Source: Massilia yuzhufengensis (GTDB taxonomy: Bacteria > Pseudomonadota > Gammaproteobacteria > Burkholderiales > Burkholderiaceae_D). From it: a stretch of DNA of 64,000 nt. The position numbers and the translations under genes were made by a program. The notes beneath the pieces were generated by a model, which was not told the DNA's origin, ran no database searches, and saw nothing but the letters and a program-made list of their open reading frames with translations. This document shows, piece by piece, positions 27,390 to 36,650 of the stretch. Numbering within the stretch: position 1 is the first letter of the stretch; each line of letters begins with the position of its first letter. Location of the stretch: positions 33,467 through 97,466 of the forward strand of contig NZ_FOLD01000021.1 of NCBI RefSeq assembly GCF_900112225.1, in the 5' to 3' direction.

Positions 27390-28082
27390 ATGAGTTGGAT
27401 GAACTTTAAGCGCCCCGAATTTATATTAGCCACCTTTGTCTTCGTGGTTCTTGTGGCAATCGCAAGCATCCTATATTTTACTCGCCCAATTGAAATGAGC
27501 TCAGATGCGATGGATAAACAGCTCTTGGATTCAATAAAAAAGACAGTGTCGCCTTTTGACATCAAAAATTTTATTGAAACGCAAAAAATTGAAAATTCAA
27601 TTGTAAATCTTCATCTGTTCACGGTATGCAACGAGACAAAACGCTGTTCAGTTTATGCTTTTATAGGCTTCGCGGAAGCTGGCGACGGCAAAGAGGAGAG
27701 TACGCTGTTTGTCGAGGTTGAAACTCAAGCGGATGAAAACAGAACATTGAATCAAGGCGGCAACTGTGAGCCTCTATGGCGCTTTAAAAAATCGAACTGG
27801 GCGGTCAAAATTTTAAATGGTGGAGGACAAGGCGAGACTCTGCTTGCGCATGGTGAATTTAACGATATAAGTCGAATGAGCACGTTTGACGGCCGGAGCT
27901 CGGCAATCAATATACTTCACTCGATGCAGCGCGCTATCGTAACGAGAATTAGCGAGGAGCGCTCAACTAAAAATGCGCCAGGAGTGCAGTGTCGAGTCGA
28001 AAATACGCCGCTGTGGGAAACAAAAAAGCCAGATGTAAATTGCCCCGAACCCATTGACTGGGTTACGTGTCAACCCGTCTAA
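27390..28082 (+). CDS. Unrecognised membrane-anchored protein
   Basis: 230 aa from the ATG at 27390 (an upstream TTG adds two residues). One N-terminal membrane anchor (FILATFVFVVLVAIASILYF), then a periplasmic domain with six Cys (CNETKRC, GNCEPLW, QCRVEN, NCPEP and TCQPV), likely disulfide-linked. No family recognised. Lower GC than its neighbours. It ends the plus-strand envelope block and converges with the LtaS-like gene. Confidence 0.6.
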   Translation: MSWMNFKRPEFILATFVFVVLVAIASILYFTRPIEMSSDAMDKQLLDSIKKTVSPFDIKNFIETQKIENSIVNLHLFTVCNETKRCSVYAFIGFAEAGDGKEESTLFVEVETQADENRTLNQGGNCEPLWRFKKSNWAVKILNGGGQGETLLAHGEFNDISRMSTFDGRSSAINILHSMQRAIVTRISEERSTKNAPGVQCRVENTPLWETKKPDVNCPEPIDWVTCQPV

Positions 28083-28210
28083 AGACGTTTCATTTTATGC
28101 TTCTAGCGGCGCATCAAACTAGAAAGATTACTTTGAAGGCCCCTAACGCGCTAGGTGACGAAATGAGTCAACAGTGCTACCTTCGTCGAGTTGACACGCA
28201 TCTAGCTTAT

Positions 28211-30208
28211 CTATTTCTGCAAGCGATAGCGCTGCTCGCGGTATAGAAGCGAAGGTAAAATGACATGTGCCATTGCGGTTTGGGCTTGCTCCGGGCTAGG
28301 TTGTTGAGTACCAATAGCTAAACCGCCAGTCGCGGCATCATACTCTCCTAGTAATGGGACGCCACCGGGACGTAAAATGGTTGCCGAGCTGCCCTCTAGC
28401 CATGCGAAGTAGTTGTCGAACTGGATGAGCGCTCGTCCAGGTGTAATACTGTCCTTCGCGAAGTCTCGCCCTATCATAGGATGTTCACTCGAGACTCCAA
28501 GCAGTGAAAGCAGCGTTGGTCCCAGGTCAACCTGACTTGCAATTGACTTGATACGCTTCGGCGTTATATCGGCGCCGATGATTAAACCTGGTATATGAAA
28601 TTTTTTGATTGGTACGAGACTGTTCCCGTAGACCCTATTGTCGTGGTCTGCCACAATAAGAAATATCGTATCCTTCCAATACGGCTGCTTTTTGGCTTCC
28701 GCTATAAATTTTCCTAGCGCAAAATCTGCGTACTTTACTGCATTATTAACTGTTTGCTTTGTCGGGTCATGCAGCTTAATTCGACCGTCTGGAAATTCGA
28801 ATGGCTCGTGATTAGACGAACTAAATATCAGGCTGAAGAATGGTTTGCCTTCTGCATGAAGGGTACTTAAGCGCTCTAAAGATTTGTTGAATAAGTCTTC
28901 GTCCGACGCACCCCAGCTTCCTTCAAAAACCGGCTTCATATCCCGACGGTCCACTACTTTTTGGAAACCGTTACCGGTAAAGAAGCCGCGCATATTGTCG
29001 AAGTGCGCCTCTCCGCCGTAGACGAATTCAGTATGAAATCCTTGCTTACCAAGTCCCAAGGCAAGTGTATAGAAGTTCTGTTGAGCTAAGGATAGCTTGA
29101 CGACGCTTCGCGCTGGGGTAGGCGGGAAGCCTGCAACGACCGCTTCAATTCCGCGTACTGACCTGGTACCCGTAGCATATAGCTGTTCGAACCACCAGCC
29201 CTCGTGCTTCAGTTTTTCGAGCTCCGGGGTCACAGGCAGGCCTCCCAACGACTCGACAAAAGTCGCCCCTAAGCTTTCTTCGAGGACGATGACTAGGTTG
29301 TATGGCCGGCTACGCATTGTAGAGGCTTGCTGATGATGCAACGTCGGCAAGTCTGTTGAGGTGAACTTAAGGTCTTTTAGCCATGGGGCCGATTTCACTG
29401 ATGCGAGTACGGTTTCTCTGGGAAGCGCGCCGTAGATTTCGGAAGAGTTGGCTTCTTTGCCCATTGAGTGAATAGCTTCAATGACGGACCACGGAGAATT
29501 TATGACCAATGAGTTGACCATTGAGTCGCCAGTAATGGCGAAGAGAGCCGTGTTTGCAGGCCTATGGGCAGTAGTCGACCTGATTTGAACGAACACTATA
29601 AGGACTAACAAAGGCCATACCAACAGCATCCTGGTCGACGGCCACATCACTGTAAGTTTAGAAGCCGAATACAAAACCTTGAAAAGAACAATGCTAATCA
29701 GGGTCGTGCCGCATAGGCCCAGTATCACTGCGACTCGGAAGCCATTCCACAAGGTTGCTATGACTTCTGCCGGATATGACAAGTATTCCACAAACAGCCG
29801 GTTAGGCCTCACGTCGAATTGCATGACGAATTGGGGCGTAGAGAGCTCCATGAAAACAATAAAAACCAAGGAGATTGTTGCCCAAACGGTTGTAAACAGC
29901 TTCCAAAACGTGGCGGTTTTTTGATGTGCGAACAGGGGAGCGAGAACGAGGGGGATGACGAGCAAATATCCGAGCAGAATTAAGTCTGCTCGAACACCCT
30001 GAACAATGATGCGACCAAGTATCCCTGTAGCCTCTACCCGGTCCCACTGCCAAAGAAGTAATCCGATACGGGAAATCGAAAGCGCAAGCAGCCCTAGTAC
30101 TAACAACTGTAAGAGGGTGGCATATGGTCCCATCCAGCGTGTCAGCCTTGCGACCGTAACTGCTTGGCGTCCACTGATTAGGGCATCTGCTCGTGATTCG
30201 TTTAACAT
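28211..30208 (-). CDS. LtaS-like phosphoglycerol/phosphoethanolamine transferase (sulfatase fold)
   Basis: 665 aa. Five N-terminal membrane segments to about residue 220, then an extracytoplasmic alkaline-phosphatase-like domain with VIVLEESLG, a nucleophile Thr in YATGTRSVRG, FEFVYGGEAHFDNM, SSNHEPFEFP and VADHDNRVYG. These are the metal and catalytic motifs of LtaS/OpgB-type enzymes. In Gram-negatives such proteins add phosphoglycerol or phosphoethanolamine to glucans or other envelope glycans. Together with eptA it points to surface-charge control. Confidence 0.9.
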   Translation of the reverse strand: MLNESRADALISGRQAVTVARLTRWMGPYATLLQLLVLGLLALSISRIGLLLWQWDRVEATGILGRIIVQGVRADLILLGYLLVIPLVLAPLFAHQKTATFWKLFTTVWATISLVFIVFMELSTPQFVMQFDVRPNRLFVEYLSYPAEVIATLWNGFRVAVILGLCGTTLISIVLFKVLYSASKLTVMWPSTRMLLVWPLLVLIVFVQIRSTTAHRPANTALFAITGDSMVNSLVINSPWSVIEAIHSMGKEANSSEIYGALPRETVLASVKSAPWLKDLKFTSTDLPTLHHQQASTMRSRPYNLVIVLEESLGATFVESLGGLPVTPELEKLKHEGWWFEQLYATGTRSVRGIEAVVAGFPPTPARSVVKLSLAQQNFYTLALGLGKQGFHTEFVYGGEAHFDNMRGFFTGNGFQKVVDRRDMKPVFEGSWGASDEDLFNKSLERLSTLHAEGKPFFSLIFSSSNHEPFEFPDGRIKLHDPTKQTVNNAVKYADFALGKFIAEAKKQPYWKDTIFLIVADHDNRVYGNSLVPIKKFHIPGLIIGADITPKRIKSIASQVDLGPTLLSLLGVSSEHPMIGRDFAKDSITPGRALIQFDNYFAWLEGSSATILRPGGVPLLGEYDAATGGLAIGTQQPSPEQAQTAMAHVILPSLLYREQRYRLQK

Positions 30209-31317
30209 CGATATTCCTTGTTGCGAATTAGACTACTCAAATTTTCTGCACATGCAATTACGCTAATGACGTCAGAAGCTGATGACCAACACGCTCATTG
30301 CATACATGCCCACCTGACTGCCGCTTTCACATACTTACTGTGATGCGATGCAATCATGTTTCGTATTCGTGCGAGCTTTGTATACGTCATTGGTACGGTG
30401 TGTCCTAAGATATGGCGTTCATCTAGGGCGCCTCGTGGTGGCTCGTCGCTAGCACTAGCGACACACAAATATCGGTCGCTCCGCGGGAGGATACTAGATG
30501 AGCGCTTCACTCACCACAACGTCAATGTGTAAATTTGCTTGATGGACACACTTTGACAGTGGCAACCTACCCTGACAGTGCGAGATGGCAGCGGGATGCT
30601 AGGCGTCCACGCCCTCCAGCTAGCTGGCTAGGGCATGTTTACCAAGATAGGTCTAGTGTTAGTGCAAGAGGTTTGCGCCACATTTTTTGCTGCGATTTCG
30701 CGACGTGTGGCCGATACGCAGTGTGTTCGGCCTTAGGGGCAAGGTAGGACCTGATTCCCAAGGGTTTGGATTAGGCGGTCGCTCGAGTGGCTTGCTGCAG
30801 GGTACCTGAAGGACTTCACGCGAGCACGCAGATTTAGGGAGCTTAGTAGAGTATGACTTTGGCAAATACCTGGTTGCCGGCGCCGCTACTTGCCGGATGC
30901 GAGTCCAATAGCATGCGTTGTACACGCAGATTTAGGGAGATGTGGCAAGCGTCCTTGGAAGGCGACCGTATGCGGTCCCTGTGTAGAGCTCGAGGATTTT
31001 GCAACGTGCTTACTGCGTAGCAGATTAGTGGTCGTATGGTGGTTGGAAGTACTATGACATTTAGTCAAGCCCGGGGTTGACTCAGCCCATTCGCGGCTCA
31101 GCAACATCTTGTGGCCGCCAAGGGGCATGGCTGACCGGCCTTCCTGCACGCAGATTAAGGGAGCTTTCACACTTTTTGTGTGGCTGAAAAGTCTGGTGCA
31201 GACCTGATTGAAGCATGTTCCTCGACTCAGCGTCCTAGTCAAGTACGCAAACAAGGTGCGCAAGTCGTCCCGCCACCAGGCGCAGGTGCTAGACTAGGAC
31301 CTCACTATCAAAAGGGC
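30209..31317. other. 1.1-kb gene-poor interval with a threefold direct repeat
   Basis: No credible coding frame on either strand. It carries three copies of an 18-bp direct repeat (separate entry). The rest has no structure I can name; it may be the remains of mobile DNA between the envelope block and the mosaic region. Confidence 0.5.
30824..31163 (+). repeat. Three direct copies of an 18-bp repeat
   Basis: GCACGCAGATTTAGGGAG at 30824-30841, ACACGCAGATTTAGGGAG at 30922-30939 and GCACGCAGATTAAGGGAG at 31146-31163, all in one orientation, 98 and 224 bp apart. At most one or two differences among 18 positions. The spacers are unlike each other, so this is not a CRISPR array; recombinase- or transposase-binding sites, or iterons, are possible. 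Confidence 0.7.
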
Positions 31318-31446
31318 ATGGAAATGTTGCGTTGGATGCTGGAGGTCTCGGGTGACGAATCAAAATTTGCCAAACTCCTCGTTCTTCTCGGAGGTATTGT
31401 CGTCGTATTCGTAGTGGCGATGCTCTTTATCGTCATCTCAGATTAG
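31318..31446 (+). CDS. Possible 42-aa single-pass membrane peptide
   Basis: Starting at the ATG at 31318 behind AAAAGGGC, the peptide has a charged N-terminus (EVSGDESKFAK) and one strong membrane segment (LLVLLGGIVVVFVVAMLFIVI). A longer frame upstream looks non-coding. Only the membrane segment supports it. Confidence 0.35.
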   Translation: MEMLRWMLEVSGDESKFAKLLVLLGGIVVVFVVAMLFIVISD

Positions 31447-31628
31447 TCCCTCAATGGCAGTTTCGACCCTCCCGTAATTGACATGAAGTGACTACCATCG
31501 CGGCTAACGCTCAGTCCCTTCCTCCGCCGCGGTGTACACAAACCTACTTGTGCAGAACGTGCTCGTCCCGGCACCTGTTTTGCCAGCTATACCGCGTCAA
31601 GCCTAGGTCAGAACTCAACGCCTCGACG

Positions 31629-31835
31629 TCACCGCTTTGTTGAACTGCGCCCGGCCTCCCTCCCGCGTACCCAAGCTTCCACGGTGTCGAGGCGCCATCT
31701 TTTCAAAGCTGGATTTCCACGCACATATATCAGCGGTGGCACCTGTATCGGATTCTGCTTCATGTTGCGTTCGATGATGTCCACACTGTCGCCCATGAGC
31801 ACAGCGAGCTGGTCAATGTCTAAGATGTCTTCCAT
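31629..31835 (-). CDS. AlpA-like small DNA-binding protein
   Basis: 68 aa from the ATG at 31835 (the frame stays open further upstream but the homologous copy starts here too). It has a winged-helix/excisionase look: LDIDQLAVLMGDSVDIIERNM followed by VRGNPALKRWRLDTVEAWVRGREAG, where W+LdtVeaW is typical of AlpA/HTH_17 proteins. Such proteins regulate or excise mobile elements. A decayed paralogue with a similar upstream region lies at 45635-45841. Confidence 0.6.
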   Translation of the reverse strand: MEDILDIDQLAVLMGDSVDIIERNMKQNPIQVPPLIYVRGNPALKRWRLDTVEAWVRGREAGRSSTKR

Positions 31836-31962
31836 TATGTTCTCGCGTTTAATGCTCCGAAGAGTGAGACAGGCTGTCGAGCTCGGAGTCAACGACGTGT
31901 AGTACCCGTTTTTCGCCTTTCCAACTAAATTCGTGTGACGTATCTGCTTGGCGGGAGCAACG

Positions 31963-33158
31963 ATGAAAAATAAACGTTTTAGTGTCCTGCGACAGATTCC
32001 TCCATCTGTTTGGGTACTGGGGTTCGTCAGTATGCTCATGGACATCTCCTCGGAGTTGATTCATAGTTTCCTGCCAATGTTCCTGGTCCTGTCGCTTGGC
32101 GCAAGCGTGGCAACTGTTGGGCTAATCGAAGGGATTGCTGAGGCCACCGCGTTGATAGTGAAGATTTTTTCCGGAGTTCTTAGCGACTATTTCAGAAATC
32201 GAAAATGGTTTGCCTTTACCGAATATGCCGTCGGGGCGCTCAGCAAGCCGTTTTTTGCTCTTGCACCATCGGTTGGGGTGGTCATAGCCGCTCGGTTTGC
32301 GGACCGGGTTGGGAAAGGCATTCGGGGGGCGCCACGGGACGCCCTGGTAGCCGACATTGCGCCCCCTCACCTACGCGGCGCAGCATTCGGGCCACGCCAG
32401 TCACTAGACACGATTGGGGCCTTCGCCGGTCCCCTACTTGCCGTCGGTCTGATGCTGCTATGGGCAAACGATTTTCGGCGCGTGTTCTGGATTGCGGTGA
32501 TTCCAGGAGTGATGGCTGTGTTGCTCCTTGCGATTGGGGTAACCGAGCCTATCAAGCCCTCTTCCGGCCGGCGGAAAAACCCGATTTCTGCGGAAAATCT
32601 GCGAAAACTTACATCTCCGTATTGGCGGTAGTAGGCATCGGTGCAGTCTTCACATTGGCGCGCTTTAGTGAAGCGTTCCTCGTTCTTCGAGCGATGCAGG
32701 GGGGGCTGTCGGTTGCTCTTATTCCGCTGGTCATGGTTGCTATGAACCTCGTCTATGCAGTTTCTGCTTACCCGGCCGGGAAGCTCGCCGACAGGATGGA
32801 ACATCGGACACTTCTCATGATTGGTGTGGCCGTCCTGATTGCGGCCGACTTGATATTGGCGTATGGAGACCACTGGACGACAGTGCTGGCCGGGGCGACT
32901 TTATGGGGACTGCATATGGGGCTAACACAGGGCTTGCTTGCGACCATGGTGGCTGATACGGCTCCGGTCGAGTTGAGGGGGACTGCATTCGGTTTCTTCT
33001 ACCTTGTGAGCGGCGTCGCGATGTTGACCGCCAGTACTGTCGCAGGCGTGATATGGGAAAGACTCGGTGCCCCTGCAACATTTTACTTAGGTGCATTGTT
33101 TAGCCTGCTCACACTTGCCCTGCTTGCAATTCCACGCCGCACTTCTACAGGAGGATAA
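31963..33158 (+). pseudogene. MFS transporter gene split by a one-base frameshift
   Basis: From the ATG at 31963 (behind GGGAG) a 12-helix MFS protein begins: SMLMDISSELIHSFLPMFL, ADRVGKGIRGAPRDALVADI. The frame stops at 32629-32631 just after LRKLTSPYW. The other half (AVVGIGAVFTLARFSEAFLVLRA ... GLHMGLTQGLLATMVADTAP) continues in the -1 frame to 33158. One missing base at about 32624 explains it, and there is no slippery heptamer for programmed shifting. It could be a real loss of function or a sequencing error. Intact relatives are major-facilitator exporters of unknown substrate. Confidence 0.85.
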
Positions 33159-33201
33159 TTTTCTCAGCAATAAAGCCCTATGCTGCTAGAATCATTCGCA
33201 T

Positions 33202-33252
33202 GGAGATGGCATACCTCCTTTAACCGCCCTTAGGGCTGATGATGCCTACATA
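33202..33252 (+). promoter_or_regulatory. Fluoride riboswitch (crcB motif)
   Basis: The segment contains GGAGATGG, then CCTCC, AACCGCCC, a short loop, GGGCTGATGATGCCTAC. GGAG pairs with CTCC, GCCC with GGGC, and TGGCAT with ATGCCTA, giving the three-helix pseudoknot arrangement of the crcB fluoride riboswitch, with its conserved GAUG and CUGAUG...GCCUAC parts. It ends 84 bp before a CLC-F gene, the classical target, so fluoride induces the exporter. Confidence 0.85.
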
Positions 33253-33335
33253 TTCCTTGAACGCGCGGGAAGATGTAGGCATGTCCTTTAGCCTCTTGCG
33301 TGTTCAGATTTGACTGACAATCTTTCTGGGCAGGC

Positions 33336-34670
33336 ATGAAATCCATAAAGCTCTTCGAGCAAACTGAATTGCTTCTCTACGTAGGGAAGTGGACATTGTT
33401 GTCGACTGTAGTCGCGGTGATAGTAGGCGCTACTACGACCTTCTTCTTGTTCGCCCTGGACTGGGCGACGAATTCACGTGACAGTTATCGCTGGCTTATC
33501 TGGATGCTTCCTGGGGCCGGATTCTTGGTCGGTTGGCTCTACCTGCAGTTCGGGAGACACGTCGACTCCGGTATCAATCTTCTCATCGACGAAATTTATG
33601 ACCCGAAGACGTTCGTCCCATTACGTATGGCTCCACTGGCCTTGGGCAGCACTGTTGTGTCACATTTGTTCGGCGCCTCAGTGGGACGTGAGGGAACGGC
33701 GGTCCAGATTGGTGGGGCACTAGCTGACCAGGTCACTAAGTTGCTCAGGCTAGGACAGGAAAGCCGCCGCATTGTCCTGATGGTCGGCATAAGTGCGGGG
33801 TTCGCTTCTGTATTTGGCACTCCACTAGCTGGCGCCATCTGGAGTCTTGAAGTATTAGCCATCGGGCGTCTGCGCTATAACGCTCTCCTTCCCTGCATGG
33901 TGTCGGCAACTGTTGCTGACCAAGTTGGCACTATGCTAGGCGCTCATCACACTGTCTATCTCATCCCAACCATACCTCAACTTTCCATTTGGGGAACGGT
34001 CGCGATGATACTTGCCGGCGGCGTCTTCGGCCTGACCGGTAAGCTGTTCGCTGAGGCCACCCATGCCGTAAGTAGGCAGATGAAAAAGTCCATCCCATAC
34101 GCGCCCCTTCGCCCTTTCATCGGCGGACTTTTTGTTGCGGGAACGGTGATGTTTTTTGGAGCTGACCGATACATTGGCCTGGGAGTTCCCACCATTGTCG
34201 AAGCCTTCGAGAAGCCGTTACCCTCATACGATTTTGCAGCCAAGATGCTTTTTACAATCGCTTCTGTTGGTAGCGGCTTCAAAGGCGGGGAAGTCACTCC
34301 ACTTTTCTACATCGGTGCGACTTTGGGAAACGCTCTAGCTCCCGTACTCCACATGCCCTACCCCTTACTTGCGGGGATAGGCTTCGTTGCCGTGTTTGCG
34401 GGCGCGACCAATACTCCCGTGGCCTCGACACTGATGGCGATGGAACTCTTTGGTGCCGAAGCCGGCGTGTATGCAGGCGTCGCCTGCGTTGTAAGCTATC
34501 TGTTCTCAGGCCAAACCAGCATCTACCATTCACAGCGATTCGTGCAGGCCAAGCATGGACACGCCACTGACAACATGAGGCTGGAAGCAGATGGAGCTGT
34601 TAAGCACCCTGCGCCCGAAATGTCGAGCATCGATGATTCGGATGGAAGTTGCCGCGACAAGGTTAGATAA
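33336..34670 (+). CDS. clcF: CLC-F-type fluoride/proton antiporter
   Basis: 444 aa, CLC fold with about 18 helices. The pore signature SVGREGT has the gating Glu119. In place of the chloride-type GSGIP the first anion loop reads SGINLLIDEIYDP, a form characteristic of the CLC-F (EriC-F) branch that exports fluoride. The C-terminal ~40 residues are hydrophilic and extra. The fluoride riboswitch upstream independently supports fluoride as the substrate. Confidence 0.9.
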   Translation: MKSIKLFEQTELLLYVGKWTLLSTVVAVIVGATTTFFLFALDWATNSRDSYRWLIWMLPGAGFLVGWLYLQFGRHVDSGINLLIDEIYDPKTFVPLRMAPLALGSTVVSHLFGASVGREGTAVQIGGALADQVTKLLRLGQESRRIVLMVGISAGFASVFGTPLAGAIWSLEVLAIGRLRYNALLPCMVSATVADQVGTMLGAHHTVYLIPTIPQLSIWGTVAMILAGGVFGLTGKLFAEATHAVSRQMKKSIPYAPLRPFIGGLFVAGTVMFFGADRYIGLGVPTIVEAFEKPLPSYDFAAKMLFTIASVGSGFKGGEVTPLFYIGATLGNALAPVLHMPYPLLAGIGFVAVFAGATNTPVASTLMAMELFGAEAGVYAGVACVVSYLFSGQTSIYHSQRFVQAKHGHATDNMRLEADGAVKHPAPEMSSIDDSDGSCRDKVR

Positions 34671-34855
34671 TGGTCTGAGTGCCTGCGATGCCCGTCAGGA
34701 GTCATTCGGGGAGAGTCATTGCGACGCTTGACCGCCCCAGCTGTGATATCGGTCACCCCAGGCGACTACTGACCGGTAGAGTGTGGTCGCGTTGACGGCG
34801 CATCAGCTTGTACAGTACCGCTATAGGCACGACGCCCAAGGCAGACCGCGTGAGG

Positions 34856-35332
34856 TCACCAGGAGTTCAGGAGGCGGCGAATCTCCTCCTGTACTTCTGA
34901 TGTACTGATACCGGTGGCGCCGTTAGTTTGGATAACGTGACCGCGGGACGAATCTGCCCAGCCAGAGGGGTCATCGTCCAACGCGAACCAACGGTCAGGC
35001 TTTCGAATTTTGACGTCCGATGCAACTTGTTTTCCACGAGGCCAGGCGTCGAAGTAGCCCAAGTTCTCAGGATTGTAGGTCGCACCAATGACGCGCTCCT
35101 GGAGGGCTTCAGGAAGCACCTGTCGGGTGACGTCCAATCCGAATTCTGCCACCCATGTCGTGCTCAGGACAATAGAGACATCGCGATGGGGAGCCAGCAA
35201 TTCGTCGAGGATTGAAATCCACTCGAAGAGCCCACGCCCCTCCGCTTGCATATGGATTCCAAAGTCGCGGCTAAGGTAGACCTGGTCGGAGTGCAGAACA
35301 CCATCGAAATCTAGGTAGCAAATTTTGGTCAT
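34856..35332 (-). CDS. HAD-family protein of the Swiss-army-knife RNA-repair type (HAD_SAK)
   Basis: 158 aa. HAD motif I is at the N-terminus (YLDFDGVLH, Asp8/Asp10), motif II is LSTTW, and the acidic motif is FALDDDPSGWA. This compact layout without a cap is that of HAD_SAK domains, described as phosphatase parts of RNA-repair proteins. Its start overlaps the upstream gene by 4 bp (ATGA). With two more genes and a divergent XRE regulator it forms a compact module of unknown purpose, perhaps RNA repair, toxin-antitoxin or anti-phage defence (inference). Confidence 0.75.
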   Translation of the reverse strand: MTKICYLDFDGVLHSDQVYLSRDFGIHMQAEGRGLFEWISILDELLAPHRDVSIVLSTTWVAEFGLDVTRQVLPEALQERVIGATYNPENLGYFDAWPRGKQVASDVKIRKPDRWFALDDDPSGWADSSRGHVIQTNGATGISTSEVQEEIRRLLNSW

Positions 35333-35733
35333 GTCGGGCTATCTTCGTTCCAATTACATGCATTGCTGTCCTGGGCTGCCGAGGCAGGCACCGGCCAGCC
35401 CAAAATTGCTGCGGCTCGGCGAATAACCCATTTCATCTCGTCATCTGAGCCCCATCCAGTCTTCATCGCGCGAACGCAGTACTGGTCAAGGATTGCTTCT
35501 TCCGACATGTTTGACCTCTTGCCCAGCTTACATTCTCTCGACTTGACCACAAATTGCTGGGCCAGGTCTTCGCAAATATCCCATCTCCGGTACAACTCCT
35601 GCGGCGTACACCCGGGAAGATAGAAACGACCTCCTGAGGCAACTAGAGGCAGCTTCGCCTGGTATCCCGCTACTGAGCTATGTATCTGCGGCCGAGGGAA
35701 GTCGTCGGGTATCGAGTAGTCTGGACTGGTCAA
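35329..35733 (-). CDS. Unrecognised 134-aa protein of the XRE/HAD module
   Basis: No family recognised. Features: SVAGYQAKLPLVASGGRFYLPG in the N-terminal half, a helical middle (ELYRRWDICEDLAQQFVVKSRECK) and ILDQYCVRAMKTGWGSDDEMKWVIRRAAAILGWP near the end. Translationally coupled to the HAD gene (4-bp overlap). A decayed copy at 46412-46740 retains the whole length, which shows the gene was conserved as part of a unit. Confidence 0.65.
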   Translation of the reverse strand: MTSPDYSIPDDFPRPQIHSSVAGYQAKLPLVASGGRFYLPGCTPQELYRRWDICEDLAQQFVVKSRECKLGKRSNMSEEAILDQYCVRAMKTGWGSDDEMKWVIRRAAAILGWPVPASAAQDSNACNWNEDSPT

Positions 35734-35821
35734 TGACGCACCTTCAAGGGGTTGATGTTTGCACTTGGCAATTGATGAATAAGATTCGTATTGTCGCCTT
35801 CGATACCGGCAGCCTAACGAA

Positions 35822-36463
35822 CTAGCGCTTCCGTAGACTCGAGCGGAACGCTTTCACCGCATGCGGAAGCGGTTCCAAATCGTGCTGCTCAATTAGCTCA
35901 AGAGGGGTTCGATTGCCGAGCGTCTCGGCCGCTGTCGTAAAGAACCTGAACTTTTGCACACCATTGCATGCGCCAAGAGAACCTGACACTGCGTACAGGG
36001 TCTTAGTATCGAATCGAGGGTCGGCAAAGAAGGAAGGTATGTATGAGTCTCCGCCCAGGTAATGAACCTCTTGGGGCATCTCGAAAATTTCACGACTAGC
36101 CAGCTTTTCGACCAGAGCTTCTTTGCTCATGCCGGTCCTCCTGAGGAACTCGTCGTCACGGATAAGAGTCCCACTGTCGATGAGCCGCCCCCCAGCAGTG
36201 ACAATCGCACGGTCAAGCTTCCACTGATGATGTGCACGCTCAGCCGCCGCGGTGCGAGCCTTTCTTGGAAGGAGAAGCACCCGCTGGGCAAACTCAATAA
36301 ATTCGTTTTCGTCCCTCTTCGTCAACTCAGCGGTAGCCCGAGTGTAGGCCCGCATGACGTCGCGCTCAGACAGCTCTGAACGCTCGCTTTCAGGAGTATC
36401 GAGGAAGGCAGTCAGGGCCGACTTATACAGAACGTACGAGGACAAAAAGAGCGGCGATGACAT
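35822..36463 (-). CDS. Unrecognised 213-aa protein with an antitoxin-like C-terminus
   Basis: The N-terminal half is helical and charged, with RTAAAERAHHQWKLDRAI; a HTH-like part follows (LIRDDEFLRRTGMSKEALVEKL). The C-terminal ~60 residues (PSFFADPRF, KFRFFTTAAETLGNRTPLELIE, HAVKAFRSSLRKR) resemble the toxin-binding part of Xre/MbcA/ParS antitoxins (weak resemblance). First gene of the minus-strand arm of the module, divergent from the XRE regulator. Confidence 0.55.
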   Translation of the reverse strand: MSSPLFLSSYVLYKSALTAFLDTPESERSELSERDVMRAYTRATAELTKRDENEFIEFAQRVLLLPRKARTAAAERAHHQWKLDRAIVTAGGRLIDSGTLIRDDEFLRRTGMSKEALVEKLASREIFEMPQEVHYLGGDSYIPSFFADPRFDTKTLYAVSGSLGACNGVQKFRFFTTAAETLGNRTPLELIEQHDLEPLPHAVKAFRSSLRKR

Positions 36464-36604
36464 ACGTCTGTCCCTAAAAGCGGAAGGCTAGAAAGACCTG
36501 GAAGCAGGTGCTATACAAACCGCAGCTATCGGTAATACTTGATGCTGACGACCAAGTTGGAAGCGCCCTGCTGACGGCACAGTCCTGAGTATAGACTCAA
36601 ATCA

Positions 36605-36641
36605 TGTGACCGTAAAGTATGTGACCTCAAAAGCTGTGACC
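36605..36641 (+). promoter_or_regulatory. Three TGTGACC iterons at 15-bp spacing
   Basis: TGTGACC occurs at 36605-36611, 36620-36626 and 36635-36641, an exact 15-bp period, ending 9 bp before the GTG of the XRE gene. It lies between the divergent 213-aa and XRE genes, so it is the likely operator of the module. Confidence 0.65.
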
Positions 36642-36650
36642 TCATAGGGC

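Noticed and set aside
30757..30780. A further copy of the TnpB-unit terminal repeat (GGGTTTGGATTAGGCGG)
   Set aside because: Resembles the terminus only with gaps and no partner or duplication is seen; probably chance.
30824..31163. CRISPR array
   Set aside because: Only three 18-bp copies with spacings of 98 and 224 bp; no regular spacers, no cas genes.
32600..32640. Programmed frameshift in the MFS gene
   Set aside because: No slippery heptamer or downstream pseudoknot is apparent; a simple indel explains it better.
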